Source of the DNA: Alcaligenaceae bacterium
GTDB taxonomy: Bacteria; Pseudomonadota; Gammaproteobacteria; Burkholderiales; Burkholderiaceae
Length of the DNA: 5,893 bases
Reading direction: 5' to 3'
NCBI GenBank assembly: GCA_947372575.1
Contig: CANBUF010000137.1
Span: 1-5,893 of the forward strand
Of this stretch, positions 1 through 5,893 are shown piece by piece. A program made the position numbers and the translations under genes. Below the pieces are notes generated by a model, which was not told where the DNA came from, searched no databases, and saw nothing but the letters and a program-made list of their open reading frames with translations. The first letter of the stretch is position 1. Every line of letters begins with the position of its first letter.

Positions 1-1790
1 TAGGGGTGCTGGGGGTTTTCAAAGATGGCACGCCTTGCGCCAATCTCTACCACCTGTCCGAGGTACATCACGGCTACCCGATGACTGATGCGTTCGACGA
101 CTGCCATATCATGCGAGATAAAGAGAAAGGCCACGCCCAGTTCGCGTTGCAAATCCAGTAGCAGATTGACAATCTGCGCCTGGATCGATACATCGAGTGC
201 GGAGACGGATTCGTCAGCAATCACGACTTTGGGGTTCAGTGCCAGTGCCCGTGCAATGCAAATACGCTGACGCTGACCGCCTGAGAACTCGTGCGGATAA
301 CGATCGGCCATCTCGGGGGACAAACCACATTTTTGCATCAGCCACTGCATGCGTTCGCGTGCAGTCTGGCCCGTGGCTGTGCCGTGAATCATCAGGGGTT
401 CCATGATGGAATCACCGATTCTCATTCGAGGATCGAGCGAGGCAAAGGGATCCTGGAAAATAAACTGAATGTGCTTGCGCAGTGTCTGCATGGCCGCGCC
501 TCGCAGCTCACCAATGCTTTGCCCATCGAACTCGATACGGCCGCCCTGACTGTTCACCAATTGCAGCAATGAGCGTCCGGTGGTGGTTTTTCCACACCCT
601 GATTCGCCGACGAGTGAGAGGGTCTGACCTGGATAGAGGTCAAAACTGACTTGTTCGACCGCATGGACGCGTCGCTGAACGCGTCCTAAAAAGCCTCCTG
701 GCAGATCAAAGCGCGTGACAAGATCCCGTACTTTCAGAATCGGTCCCTGGTCGTGACGCACAGTGCTGATGAGATGGTCAGATTCTGCTGCAGCTTCTTG
801 TGCGACGTCTGATGCCGGAGTCAGGGACGATGCGGCATCAGGTTTTGTCGCAGTACCTAAAGTTGCTGCTGATACAAGTGACGCGGGAAGCGCTTTGATG
901 GATGTAGCCGCCTGCTCAACTGATAACAACGGAAACGGGGCAGGCTGATCCGTGCCGTTCATTGCACCCAGGCGCGGGACTGCAGAGAGCAATGCACGCG
1001 TATAGGGGTGAGCAGGGCGTGCGAAAATTTCTTCGCAGGTGTTTTCTTCTACCTTTTCACCGCGATACATTACCAGGACACGGTCGGCGACTTGAGCGAC
1101 AACACCCATGTCATGGGTGATAAAAATCACGCCCATATCCATTTCGACTTGCAACTCGCGGATCAGTTGCAGAATCTGCGCCTGGATTGTGACATCCAGC
1201 GCGGTAGTGGGTTCGTCAGCAATCAGGAGCTGCGGCTTGCAGGACAGCGCCATCGCAATCATGACGCGTTGGCGCATGCCACCCGATAACTGATGTGGAT
1301 AGCGATCAAGAATCATCCGGGCTTCGGGAATTCTGACGCGCTCAAGCATGCGCAGGGCCTCGGCACGTGCCGCACGGGCATCAAGCCCTTGTTGAATGCG
1401 CAGGGCCTCTGCAATCTGGCTGCCCGCTGTAAAGCTAGGATTCAGCGAGGTCATCGGCTCCTGAAAAATCATTGCCATGTCGGCACCGCGAACACGTTCG
1501 AGGACCTGGTCGCCGGCACGTGTGACATCCAGCACGTTTGCATTGCGCTGACGCAGCAGAATTTGACCGTTGGCGATGACGCCGCCACCGTATTCGACCA
1601 AGCGCATCAGTGCGAGTGAGGTGACGGATTTACCAGAGCCGGACTCACCCACAATCGCGAGCGTCTCGCCACGATTGACATGCAGTGACAGATTACGCAC
1701 CGCCCGAACAGTTTGGTCGGGGGTCTTGAATTCAACGGTCAGGTCTTTAACCTGCACTACGCAGTTGGCATCCATGAGAGCTTGGGTCAT
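1..1790 (-). CDS. gsiA: Fused double ATP-binding protein of a peptide/glutathione-type ABC importer, GsiA-like (3' end cut by window)
   Basis: This is the cytoplasmic energy-coupling subunit, with two complete nucleotide-binding domains in one chain; it hydrolyses ATP to drive the two permeases encoded just upstream. The reading frame stays open from the ATG at 1790 to the left edge, giving 596 full codons. Domain 1: Walker A GESGSGKS (48-55), Q-loop Q110, signature LSGGMRQR (168-175), Walker B LLIADEP (188-194, catalytic E193), switch H226. Domain 2: Walker A GESGCGKT (395-402), Q446, signature SGGQR (503-507), Walker B ending D526-E527, switch H560. Both sites therefore look active. Residues [12 protein letters not shown] (261-272) are the usual Opp/Dpp ATPase tail. 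A 70-residue Ala/Ser/Thr/Pro-rich linker (about 277-346) joins the halves. From memory, E. coli GsiA is about 623 residues and shares long stretches, including the FPL-S-E linker motif and the non-Pro residue after the domain 2 DE. About 25-30 codons are missing on the left. The ATG shares one base with the permease stop. The symbol rests on family resemblance; the substrate is unproven. Confidence 0.95.
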   Translation of the reverse strand, partial: MTQALMDANCVVQVKDLTVEFKTPDQTVRAVRNLSLHVNRGETLAIVGESGSGKSVTSLALMRLVEYGGGVIANGQILLRQRNANVLDVTRAGDQVLERVRGADMAMIFQEPMTSLNPSFTAGSQIAEALRIQQGLDARAARAEALRMLERVRIPEARMILDRYPHQLSGGMRQRVMIAMALSCKPQLLIADEPTTALDVTIQAQILQLIRELQVEMDMGVIFITHDMGVVAQVADRVLVMYRGEKVEENTCEEIFARPAHPYTRALLSAVPRLGAMNGTDQPAPFPLLSVEQAATSIKALPASLVSAATLGTATKPDAASSLTPASDVAQEAAAESDHLISTVRHDQGPILKVRDLVTRFDLPGGFLGRVQRRVHAVEQVSFDLYPGQTLSLVGESGCGKTTTGRSLLQLVNSQGGRIEFDGQSIGELRGAAMQTLRKHIQFIFQDPFASLDPRMRIGDSIMEPLMIHGTATGQTARERMQWLMQKCGLSPEMADRYPHEFSGGQRQRICIARALALNPKVVIADESVSALDVSIQAQIVNLLLDLQRELGVAFLFISHDMAVVERISHRVAVMYLGQVVEIGARRAIFENPQHP

Positions 1791-2644
1791 CAGGTTTTCT
1801 GCCTTGGATCGAGCGCATCGCGCAAGCCATCGCCGAGCAAGTTAAAGCCCAGTACAACCAGAAAGATCGCAGATCCGGGGAAGATTGACATCCATGGTGC
1901 CTGGCTCATGAAATTTTTGGCGGTGTTCAGCATCGATCCCCACGAAGGGTTAGGAGGCTGCAGACCGAGTCCCAGAAAGGACAGGCTGGCCTCGGCAATG
2001 ATGGCGGTTGCAATGGTGATGGTGGCTTGCACGATCAGAGGCGGCATGACATTGGGCAGAATATGACGCAGGATAATGCGTGTGTCCGAGGCGCCGAGCG
2101 CTTTGGCGCTTTGCACGTAGTCTTCGTTCTTGACAGCAAGCACCTGTCCGCGGGTAATTCGAATAAAGCGGGGGGCGGCTGACACACCGATCGCAATCAT
2201 CGCATTAATCAGACTGGGTCCCAGAAAAGCTGCTAGCGCAATCGCCAGGATCAGGAAAGGAATCGCGAGTGCTGCCTCGGTAAACCGAGAAATCACGGCG
2301 TCAGTCCATTTGCCAAAATAGCCAGCAATCAGTCCAAGCGGAACACCGACAACAAGAGCAATCAGTACCGAGACCAGTCCCGCCATCAGTGAGGCGCGTG
2401 CACCAAAGACCATCCGGCTAAACAGATCACGTCCAAGCTCGTCAGTGCCTAACCAGTGCGCGGCAGAGGGAGCTTTGCGAATCGCGGTAAAACTTGTTTT
2501 GAAAGGATCCGCACCGGAGATTAATGGGGCAATCAATGCCACCACGACGAAAAACAGCACAAGGAGTGCACCTAGCATGGCGAGGCGATTGGCCTTGAAT
2601 TTAGCCCATGCGCGGTTGCGTGACCGAATCGTGATTGCACTCAT
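1790..2644 (-). CDS. Peptide-type ABC importer inner-membrane permease, DppC/OppC/GsiD class
   Basis: This is the second of two membrane subunits that form the translocation pore. It has 284 residues, close to the 280-300 usual for the class. The N-terminal part (about 8-45) is the OppC_N-type region with the first membrane segment (22-43). It is followed by the class hallmark [19 protein letters not shown] (65-83). Further hydrophobic segments lie near 84-108, 121-142, 145-165, 201-225 and 254-275. The ATPase-contacting EAA loop is at about 174-198, with A180, G184, H194, L196, P197 and N198 visible. It is followed by the conserved SLSFLGLG (220-227) and PSWG (233-236). The C terminus [12 protein letters not shown] is typical. 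The ATG lies inside the last codons of the upstream permease (4-base ATGA overlap), and the stop overlaps the ATPase start by one base, so translation is coupled on both sides. E. coli GsiD and DppC end almost the same way. The paralogue cannot be fixed from sequence alone, so no symbol is given. Confidence 0.96.
   Translation of the reverse strand: MSAITIRSRNRAWAKFKANRLAMLGALLVLFFVVVALIAPLISGADPFKTSFTAIRKAPSAAHWLGTDELGRDLFSRMVFGARASLMAGLVSVLIALVVGVPLGLIAGYFGKWTDAVISRFTEAALAIPFLILAIALAAFLGPSLINAMIAIGVSAAPRFIRITRGQVLAVKNEDYVQSAKALGASDTRIILRHILPNVMPPLIVQATITIATAIIAEASLSFLGLGLQPPNPSWGSMLNTAKNFMSQAPWMSIFPGSAIFLVVLGFNLLGDGLRDALDPRQKT
1802..1807 (-). promoter_or_regulatory. Shine-Dalgarno of the ATPase gene, inside the permease C-terminal codons
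   Basis: Minus-strand CCAAGG (core AAGG) lies 11 bases before the ATG at 1790. It is also the Pro-Arg pair of the permease's terminal DPRQKT. It supports the ATG at 1790 over the in-frame ATG five codons later (1775), which has no such site. The spacing is slightly long. Confidence 0.5.
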
Positions 2645-3585
2645 GCGTGTCGCAACCTTGGATTGACCAGGACATACAGGACGTCCGCTAACAGATTCAT
2701 AAAAATAAAGCCGACCGCGACAACCAGTACGACCCCTTGAACGACGGCATAGTCACGATTAAACACAGCATCGACCATGAGTTTGCCAAAGCCGGGAATC
2801 GTAAAGACCTGTTCGGTTAGTACGGCACCCGCGAGGAGCTCACCAAACAGCAAGGTGACGAGGGTGACGATCGGCATCAGGGCGTTGCGCAGGGCATGAT
2901 GGAGGACTACGCCGCGCGGCGATACACCTTTAGCCCGAGCTGTACGTACATAATCTGCGGAGAGCGCTTCGAGCATTGAGGAGCGGGTATGACGCATCAG
3001 ATAGGCTGCAATGGCGGTCGATAGGACAAAGGCCGGCATCACCATGGTTTTTAAGGATAGCCACAGATCTTGTCCCGGCGGCACATAGCCAGAGGCGGGC
3101 AAGAGCTGCCACTGAACAGACACCAGCATGATTAACAGGATGCCCAGCCAAAAACCCGGCACGGACATTCCTGAGAGCGCCACCATATTGGCACCCATTT
3201 CTATATAGGTCCCTTTGCGCACGGCCGCGATGATGCCGGCAGGAATACCAATCAGCAGGGCGAACAGCATCGCCATGCTGGCTAACTGGAGCGTGACGGG
3301 AAGCTTTTGGGCAATGAGCGTTGTCACGGGTACATCCGTTCGCAGGGATTTGCCCAGATCGCCCTGCATGACTTGCATGACCCAGGCGCCGTACTGGACG
3401 GGTAATGGGTCGTCGAGGTGATACTTATCCCGTAAATACTGCAAGACGACCGGGTCGCGTTCTTCGCCTGCGAGGGTGAGCACAGGATCACCAGGCAGGA
3501 TTTTTTGCAACGTGAAGACAATCACCGACACCAGCAACAGTGTCGGGATTGCAACCAGGATGCGATTGAGGATGAGCTTGAACAT
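2641..3585 (-). CDS. Peptide-type ABC importer inner-membrane permease, DppB/OppB/GsiC class
   Basis: This is the first membrane subunit, partner of the permease encoded downstream. At 314 residues it has the normal length for the class (about 305-340). The N-terminal segment (about 7-30) ends in the hallmark LPGDP (30-34), followed by a periplasmic stretch with DKYHLDDPLPVQY (53-65) and GDLGKSLR (75-82). Further hydrophobic segments lie near 96-124, 131-155, 180-198, 236-260 and 283-308. The EAA loop that docks on the ATPase is at about 211-238 (DYVRTARAKG, then R233, N234 and P238). The C terminus LVNPRLR is typical. The next in-frame codons upstream reach the SBP stop with no ATG, GTG or TTG, so the start at 3585 is the only reasonable one. 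It has no visible purine-rich Shine-Dalgarno; instead the ten bases before it form the 3' arm of an inverted repeat. It begins 30 bases after the SBP stop and overlaps the next permease by four bases. Confidence 0.96.
   Translation of the reverse strand: MFKLILNRILVAIPTLLLVSVIVFTLQKILPGDPVLTLAGEERDPVVLQYLRDKYHLDDPLPVQYGAWVMQVMQGDLGKSLRTDVPVTTLIAQKLPVTLQLASMAMLFALLIGIPAGIIAAVRKGTYIEMGANMVALSGMSVPGFWLGILLIMLVSVQWQLLPASGYVPPGQDLWLSLKTMVMPAFVLSTAIAAYLMRHTRSSMLEALSADYVRTARAKGVSPRGVVLHHALRNALMPIVTLVTLLFGELLAGAVLTEQVFTIPGFGKLMVDAVFNRDYAVVQGVVLVVAVGFIFMNLLADVLYVLVNPRLRHA
2656..2661 (-). promoter_or_regulatory. Shine-Dalgarno of the second permease, inside the first permease C-terminal codons
   Basis: Minus-strand CCAAGG lies 11 bases before the ATG at 2644. 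It encodes the Pro-Arg of the first permease's terminal NPRLRHA. Hexamer, spacing and codon context are the same as at the downstream ATPase junction. Confidence 0.5.
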
Positions 3586-3586
3586 G

Positions 3587-3638
3587 AAGGTGTGATTTGA
3601 GCGCTGAAGAATGCGTTAGGGCGCGAGCGTCACACCTT
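3587..3638 (-). promoter_or_regulatory. Intercistronic inverted repeat (possible mRNA hairpin) between SBP and first permease
   Basis: On the mRNA strand, AAGGTGTGA (3638-3630) is perfectly complementary to TCACACCTT (3595-3587). The 34-base interval between the arms contains the SBP stop codon (3618-3616). A second 4-bp pairing is possible just inside: CGCT (3629-3626) with AGCG (3605-3602). The 5' arm lies in the last codons of the SBP. The 3' arm ends one base before the permease ATG, where a ribosome-binding site would normally be. There is no U-run after it, so it is not a normal intrinsic terminator. A plausible role is to stabilise the SBP message or reduce permease translation, giving excess binding protein. 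The repeat is seen; the role is inferred. Confidence 0.45.
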
Positions 3639-5127
3639 GCAGGCGAATCATGCCATCTGGATAGAGTTTGAAGCCCTGGACTTTCTTGGTGGCAGCAAAC
3701 GGCCAAGGCTGATAGTAGACGTACATTTCAGGCAGTTCGTCCTGCAGGATGGTCTGTGCCTGATCATAGACGGCTCGTCTTTTTTCGACATCGGTCAGCA
3801 CGCGCGCATCGTTGAGCAGTTGGTCGACTTGAGGATTGCAATAGCGCCCGTCGTTCAGAGCACCTTTGCAGGTGACGAACTGGTGAATGTTGCCGTCTGG
3901 ATCCACACGGCCGGACCAGCCAATCAGCATGAATTGAAAGTTGCCACTGGCGGCTTCTTTTTGCATGGCGGCAAACTCTGTCGGACGCAGGCTGACTTGG
4001 AAGCCGGCTTCAGCAGCCATGGCCTGGATCAACTGGGCAATGGAGGCCTCGGTCGTGTTGTTGCCAAAAATCAGCTCAACCTTTGGACTGGTCTGCCCAG
4101 CGTCTTTGAGGAGTGCTTTGGCTTTTGCAACATCGCGTTTGGTAACAGGAAACTTTTCGCTGTAGAACGGGCTGGCTTTTGAAAATGGTTGCTGGGCAGG
4201 CTCAAAAATCCCCTCGCCGACAACATCATTGATTGCCTGGCGATCCACGGAAAGCTCGAACGCTTGGCGCACGCGCTTGTCCTTGAAGGGGTTGTCTTTG
4301 GCGAGAGGGCCATTGTCGATATTAAAGATAATTTGCTGGAATCCCAGACCTGCAATAGGTAAAAAGGCGAGCTTGGCATCCTTTTTTACCTGTGGGGCAT
4401 CGGTTGGATTGACGCGCTCAATCAGATCCAGTCCGCCTGATTGCAGATTCGAGAGTCGGACTGTGGAATCAGGAATCGGGAGAAAGGTGACGCGTTTGAA
4501 GGAAAAATCCTTACTGTTGTAGTACTGATCAAATTTTTCGAGGACGATGCGGTCGTTTTGCACACGCTCGACAAACTTGTAAGGTCCGGAGCAGACGGGC
4601 GCACGGCCGACTGCTGCGACATCCTTGGCATCAAAAGTCTTGGGCGACAGCATCATGCCTGCGCGATCAGTGAGTTGCGCGAGTAGGGTGGCATCGGGTT
4701 GTTTGAGATTGAGCACCAGTGTCGTTGGATTCGGAGCCTCGACCGATTGGACTGATAAGAGTTCGCTTTTACGCAAACTATCTGGCAGCTGCATGGCCCG
4801 CTCAAGGTTCGCTTTGGCGGCTGCTGCATCAAATTTGCTGCCATCGTGGAACAGCACATCATCGCGCAAGGTAAAGGTCAGTACCTTATTGTCAGGACTG
4901 AAACTCCATGATTTTGCGAGTTGAGGCACGAACTTCAGATCCGTGGAGATATCGATCAGCTTGTCACACAGGGACGTGAATACGATGCGCCCGACATAGG
5001 TCCGCGCACGGTGCGGGTCCAGTACATCGGGATCTTCTTGCAAGCCGATACGCAGATTCTGACTAAAGGCACTGGCAGCGCAAGTTGCCAGCACGGCACC
5101 AAAGAGTACGGAAGTGATTCGTTTCAT
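3616..5127 (-). CDS. Periplasmic solute-binding protein, family 5 (peptide/nickel/glutathione-type), of the ABC importer
   Basis: This is the secreted receptor that captures the substrate and delivers it to the two permeases; it is the first gene of the operon. It has 503 residues, normal for SBP_bac_5. Residues 1-22 form a Sec signal peptide: K2 and R3, a hydrophobic core, then ASAFSQ with cleavage near 20-23. C16 follows L-A-T, a poor lipobox, so a lipoprotein is less likely. The family core is clear: LDPHR (36-40); the lobe motif from L70 to A111 including FTLRDDVLFHDGS; SGPYKF (180-185); the NLQSGGLDLI segment (227-236); and RVRQAFELSVDR (285-296). Four mature-region cysteines (C54, C179, C420, C430) could form disulfides; C420 and C430 lie ten residues apart. 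Two further motifs, SLCDKL and APVCSGPY, recall a proteobacterial subgroup of these proteins of unknown substrate. It is not an obvious GsiB orthologue. The ATG at 5127 has GGAA eight bases upstream and is the start that gives the signal peptide. Confidence 0.95.
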   Translation of the reverse strand: MKRITSVLFGAVLATCAASAFSQNLRIGLQEDPDVLDPHRARTYVGRIVFTSLCDKLIDISTDLKFVPQLAKSWSFSPDNKVLTFTLRDDVLFHDGSKFDAAAAKANLERAMQLPDSLRKSELLSVQSVEAPNPTTLVLNLKQPDATLLAQLTDRAGMMLSPKTFDAKDVAAVGRAPVCSGPYKFVERVQNDRIVLEKFDQYYNSKDFSFKRVTFLPIPDSTVRLSNLQSGGLDLIERVNPTDAPQVKKDAKLAFLPIAGLGFQQIIFNIDNGPLAKDNPFKDKRVRQAFELSVDRQAINDVVGEGIFEPAQQPFSKASPFYSEKFPVTKRDVAKAKALLKDAGQTSPKVELIFGNNTTEASIAQLIQAMAAEAGFQVSLRPTEFAAMQKEAASGNFQFMLIGWSGRVDPDGNIHQFVTCKGALNDGRYCNPQVDQLLNDARVLTDVEKRRAVYDQAQTILQDELPEMYVYYQPWPFAATKKVQGFKLYPDGMIRLQGVTLAP

Positions 5128-5258
5128 GTTGAGCGTTCCAGAGGGTCAGTCACATTTGGAGTGAGGTATTCAAGGTAACAAGCATGCCACACGCTACTAC
5201 CTGGCGTAACTTTTATCAATAAGTTTTTGCGGTGCAGCATTTTTGTGACAGTCCTCAG

Positions 5259-5272
5259 GTGATTTAAGTCAA
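5259..5272. promoter_or_regulatory. Possible CRP/FNR-family operator dyad
   Basis: GTGAT-TTAA-GTCAA matches the FNR/Anr consensus TTGAT-N4-ATCAA at 8 of 10 positions. The same bases, extended by one on each side, match the CRP form TGTGA-N6-TCACA at 8 of 10. The sequence cannot tell these apart, and a chance match in AT-rich DNA is quite possible. It overlaps TTGACT on the minus strand, a possible -35 box for the operon. Confidence 0.2.
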
Positions 5273-5350
5273 ACTCTTGCAAAAAAGCAAAATTTCATAA
5301 GTAAAAAATCAAAATTCCTGATGGCTCACAGTTCGTACCACTGAAGCCTT

Positions 5351-5356
5351 TACAAT
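5351..5356 (+). promoter_or_regulatory. Candidate -10 box of the CoA-transferase promoter
   Basis: TACAAT matches the sigma-70 consensus TATAAT at five of six bases. Initiation about seven bases after it would leave a short leader of some 25 bases before the ATG at 5388. No good -35 hexamer is found at 16-18 bases, so the promoter may need an activator or be weak. Confidence 0.4.
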
Positions 5357-5376
5357 CATTTTTTTGAAACGATTCT

Positions 5377-5380
5377 GGAG
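5377..5380 (+). promoter_or_regulatory. Ribosome binding site of the CoA-transferase gene
   Basis: GGAG lies seven bases before the ATG at 5388, ideal spacing, and fixes that codon as the start. The family's first beta strand (IKVLDL) begins at residue 8, as expected. Confidence 0.75.
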
Positions 5381-5387
5381 TTAGACC

Positions 5388-5893
5388 ATGTCGGGTCCGC
5401 TGTCGCACATTAAAGTTCTTGATCTTTCCCGCGTGCTCGCCGCACCCTGGGCCGCCCAAAATCTCGCAGATCTTGGTGCCGATGTCATCAAGGTTGAACG
5501 TCCGGTCAAAGGCGACGATTCGCGTGCATTTGCACCACCTTTCCTCAAGGATCAGGATGGCAACGCCACTCGCGAGTCTGCCTATTTTTGTGCAGCCAAC
5601 CGGGGTAAGAAATCCATCACGATTGATTTGTCTAAACCAGAAGGGCAGGCACTGGTGCGTGAAATGGCCAAAACGGTCGATGTGATTTTTGAGAATTACA
5701 AGGTCGGCGATCTGGCACGTTACGGTCTGGGCTACGAGGATATCAAGGCAATCAATCCAGCCATTATTTACTGCTCGGTGACAGGCTTTGGCCAGACGGG
5801 CCCCGAAAAAGACCGCCCCGGTTACGACTTCATGGCGCAAGGCATGGGCGGGCTGATGAGTGTGACAGGTGAGCGTGATGATTTGCCGGGCGG
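5388..5893 (+). CDS. Class III CoA-transferase, CaiB/BaiF family (3' part beyond window)
   Basis: The product moves coenzyme A between an acyl-CoA donor and a free carboxylic acid in the cytoplasm. The frame is open from the ATG at 5388 to the right edge: 168 codons of an expected 390-410. The N-terminal family pattern is clear: IKVLDLSRVLAAPWAAQNL (8-26), then DLGADVIKVERP (28-39); GDDSR (42-46) with PPF (50-52); NRGKKSI-IDL (71-81); FENYKVGDLARYGLGYEDI (101-119); and CSVTGFGQTGP (129-139). In RPGYDFMAQGMGGLM (143-157), D147 is the likely catalytic aspartate that forms the acyl-anhydride and glutamyl/aspartyl-CoA intermediates. From memory the stretch resembles succinyl-CoA:glutarate CoA-transferase (SUGCT/C7orf10), among other members, but substrate cannot be assigned from this half. 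It diverges from the importer operon across a 260-base gap. Confidence 0.95.
   Translation, partial: MSGPLSHIKVLDLSRVLAAPWAAQNLADLGADVIKVERPVKGDDSRAFAPPFLKDQDGNATRESAYFCAANRGKKSITIDLSKPEGQALVREMAKTVDVIFENYKVGDLARYGLGYEDIKAINPAIIYCSVTGFGQTGPEKDRPGYDFMAQGMGGLMSVTGERDDLPG

Larger units (their letters stand above)
5128..5387. promoter_or_regulatory. Divergent promoter/regulatory gap between the importer operon and the CoA-transferase
   Basis: These 260 bases separate two divergent starts and contain no convincing gene. The part at 5281-5317 is rich in A-runs (5281-5286, 5289-5292, 5303-5308, 5311-5314), roughly in register with one or two helical turns, so DNA bending is possible. Minus-strand promoter candidates for the operon are weak. 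One is TTGCTT (5290-5285), 17 bases, then TTAAAT (5267-5262). The other is TTGATA (5219-5214), 17 bases, then TAGCGT (5196-5191). Small dyads include TTGC-N6-GCAA (5277-5290) and ACGC-N9-GCGT (5191-5207); arms this short can arise by chance. No intrinsic terminator was seen. Confidence 0.7.

Noticed and set aside
1713..2066. Open frame of 117 codons on the plus strand across the permease-ATPase junction
   Set aside because: It is antisense to two well-supported overlapping genes; the translation has no family features.
3587..3638. Intrinsic terminator after the SBP gene
   Set aside because: The stem is followed directly by CATG and coding sequence, not a U-run, and the loop is long, so full termination here is unlikely.
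3637..4182. Open frame of 181 codons on the plus strand inside the SBP gene
   Set aside because: It lies wholly opposite a strongly conserved SBP and has no recognisable protein features or start signals of its own.
5110..5127. SBP as a lipoprotein through C16
   Set aside because: The residue before the Cys is Thr, not Gly, Ala or Ser, and a normal signal peptidase I site follows a few residues later.
5191..5207. ACGC-N9-GCGT dyad as an operator
   Set aside because: The arms are only four bases and such pairs are common by chance; no known consensus was matched.
5357..5366. T-run just after the -10 box, suggesting reiterative transcription control as in codBA or upp
   Set aside because: In those cases a purine start precedes the T-run at normal distance from the -10 box. 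Here the only purine before the run is two bases from the box, too close for initiation.
5295..5840. Open frame of 181 codons on the minus strand opposite the CoA-transferase
   Set aside because: It is antisense to a clear CaiB/BaiF gene with a good ribosome site. Its product is rich in Cys and His and shows no domain, as expected of an antisense shadow.

Overview
The window holds most of a peptide-type ABC import operon on the minus strand and the first part of a divergently transcribed CoA-transferase gene on the plus strand. Codon use, moderate GC in the genes, an AT-rich promoter gap and the protein types suggest a betaproteobacterium of the order Burkholderiales, perhaps Alcaligenaceae-like. 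That placement is inference from protein style, not from a marker gene.

Reading along the minus strand from 5127 down to the left edge, the operon runs: periplasmic substrate-binding protein (SBP, 3616-5127), first permease (2641-3585), second permease (1790-2644), and a fused double ATPase (1790 to the left edge, cut about 25-30 codons before its expected end). The last three genes overlap by 4 and 1 bases, so they are almost certainly co-translated. Only the SBP is separated from the rest, by 30 bases, and a 9-bp inverted repeat spans that junction. The ATPase resembles E. coli GsiA of the glutathione importer. The SBP is not an obvious GsiB, so the substrate is left open: a peptide, modified peptide or other small solute.

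The 260-base gap at 5128-5387 is the only real intergenic region. It must carry the promoters for both directions. It contains A-tracts, a CRP/FNR-like dyad and a good -10 hexamer for the plus-strand gene. No regulator gene is present in the window.

From 5388 a class III (CaiB/BaiF, formyl-CoA transferase-type) CoA-transferase runs off the right edge after 168 codons. Head-to-head placement suggests possible co-regulation of an importer with an enzyme that activates an organic acid as its CoA thioester, but nothing in the sequence proves the link.

No RNA genes, mobile elements, CRISPR arrays or intrinsic terminators were seen. This is an ordinary metabolic region. The most interesting signals are at the translational level: the hairpin next to the first permease start, and Shine-Dalgarno (SD) sequences built into the conserved Pro-Arg codons at the ends of both permeases.
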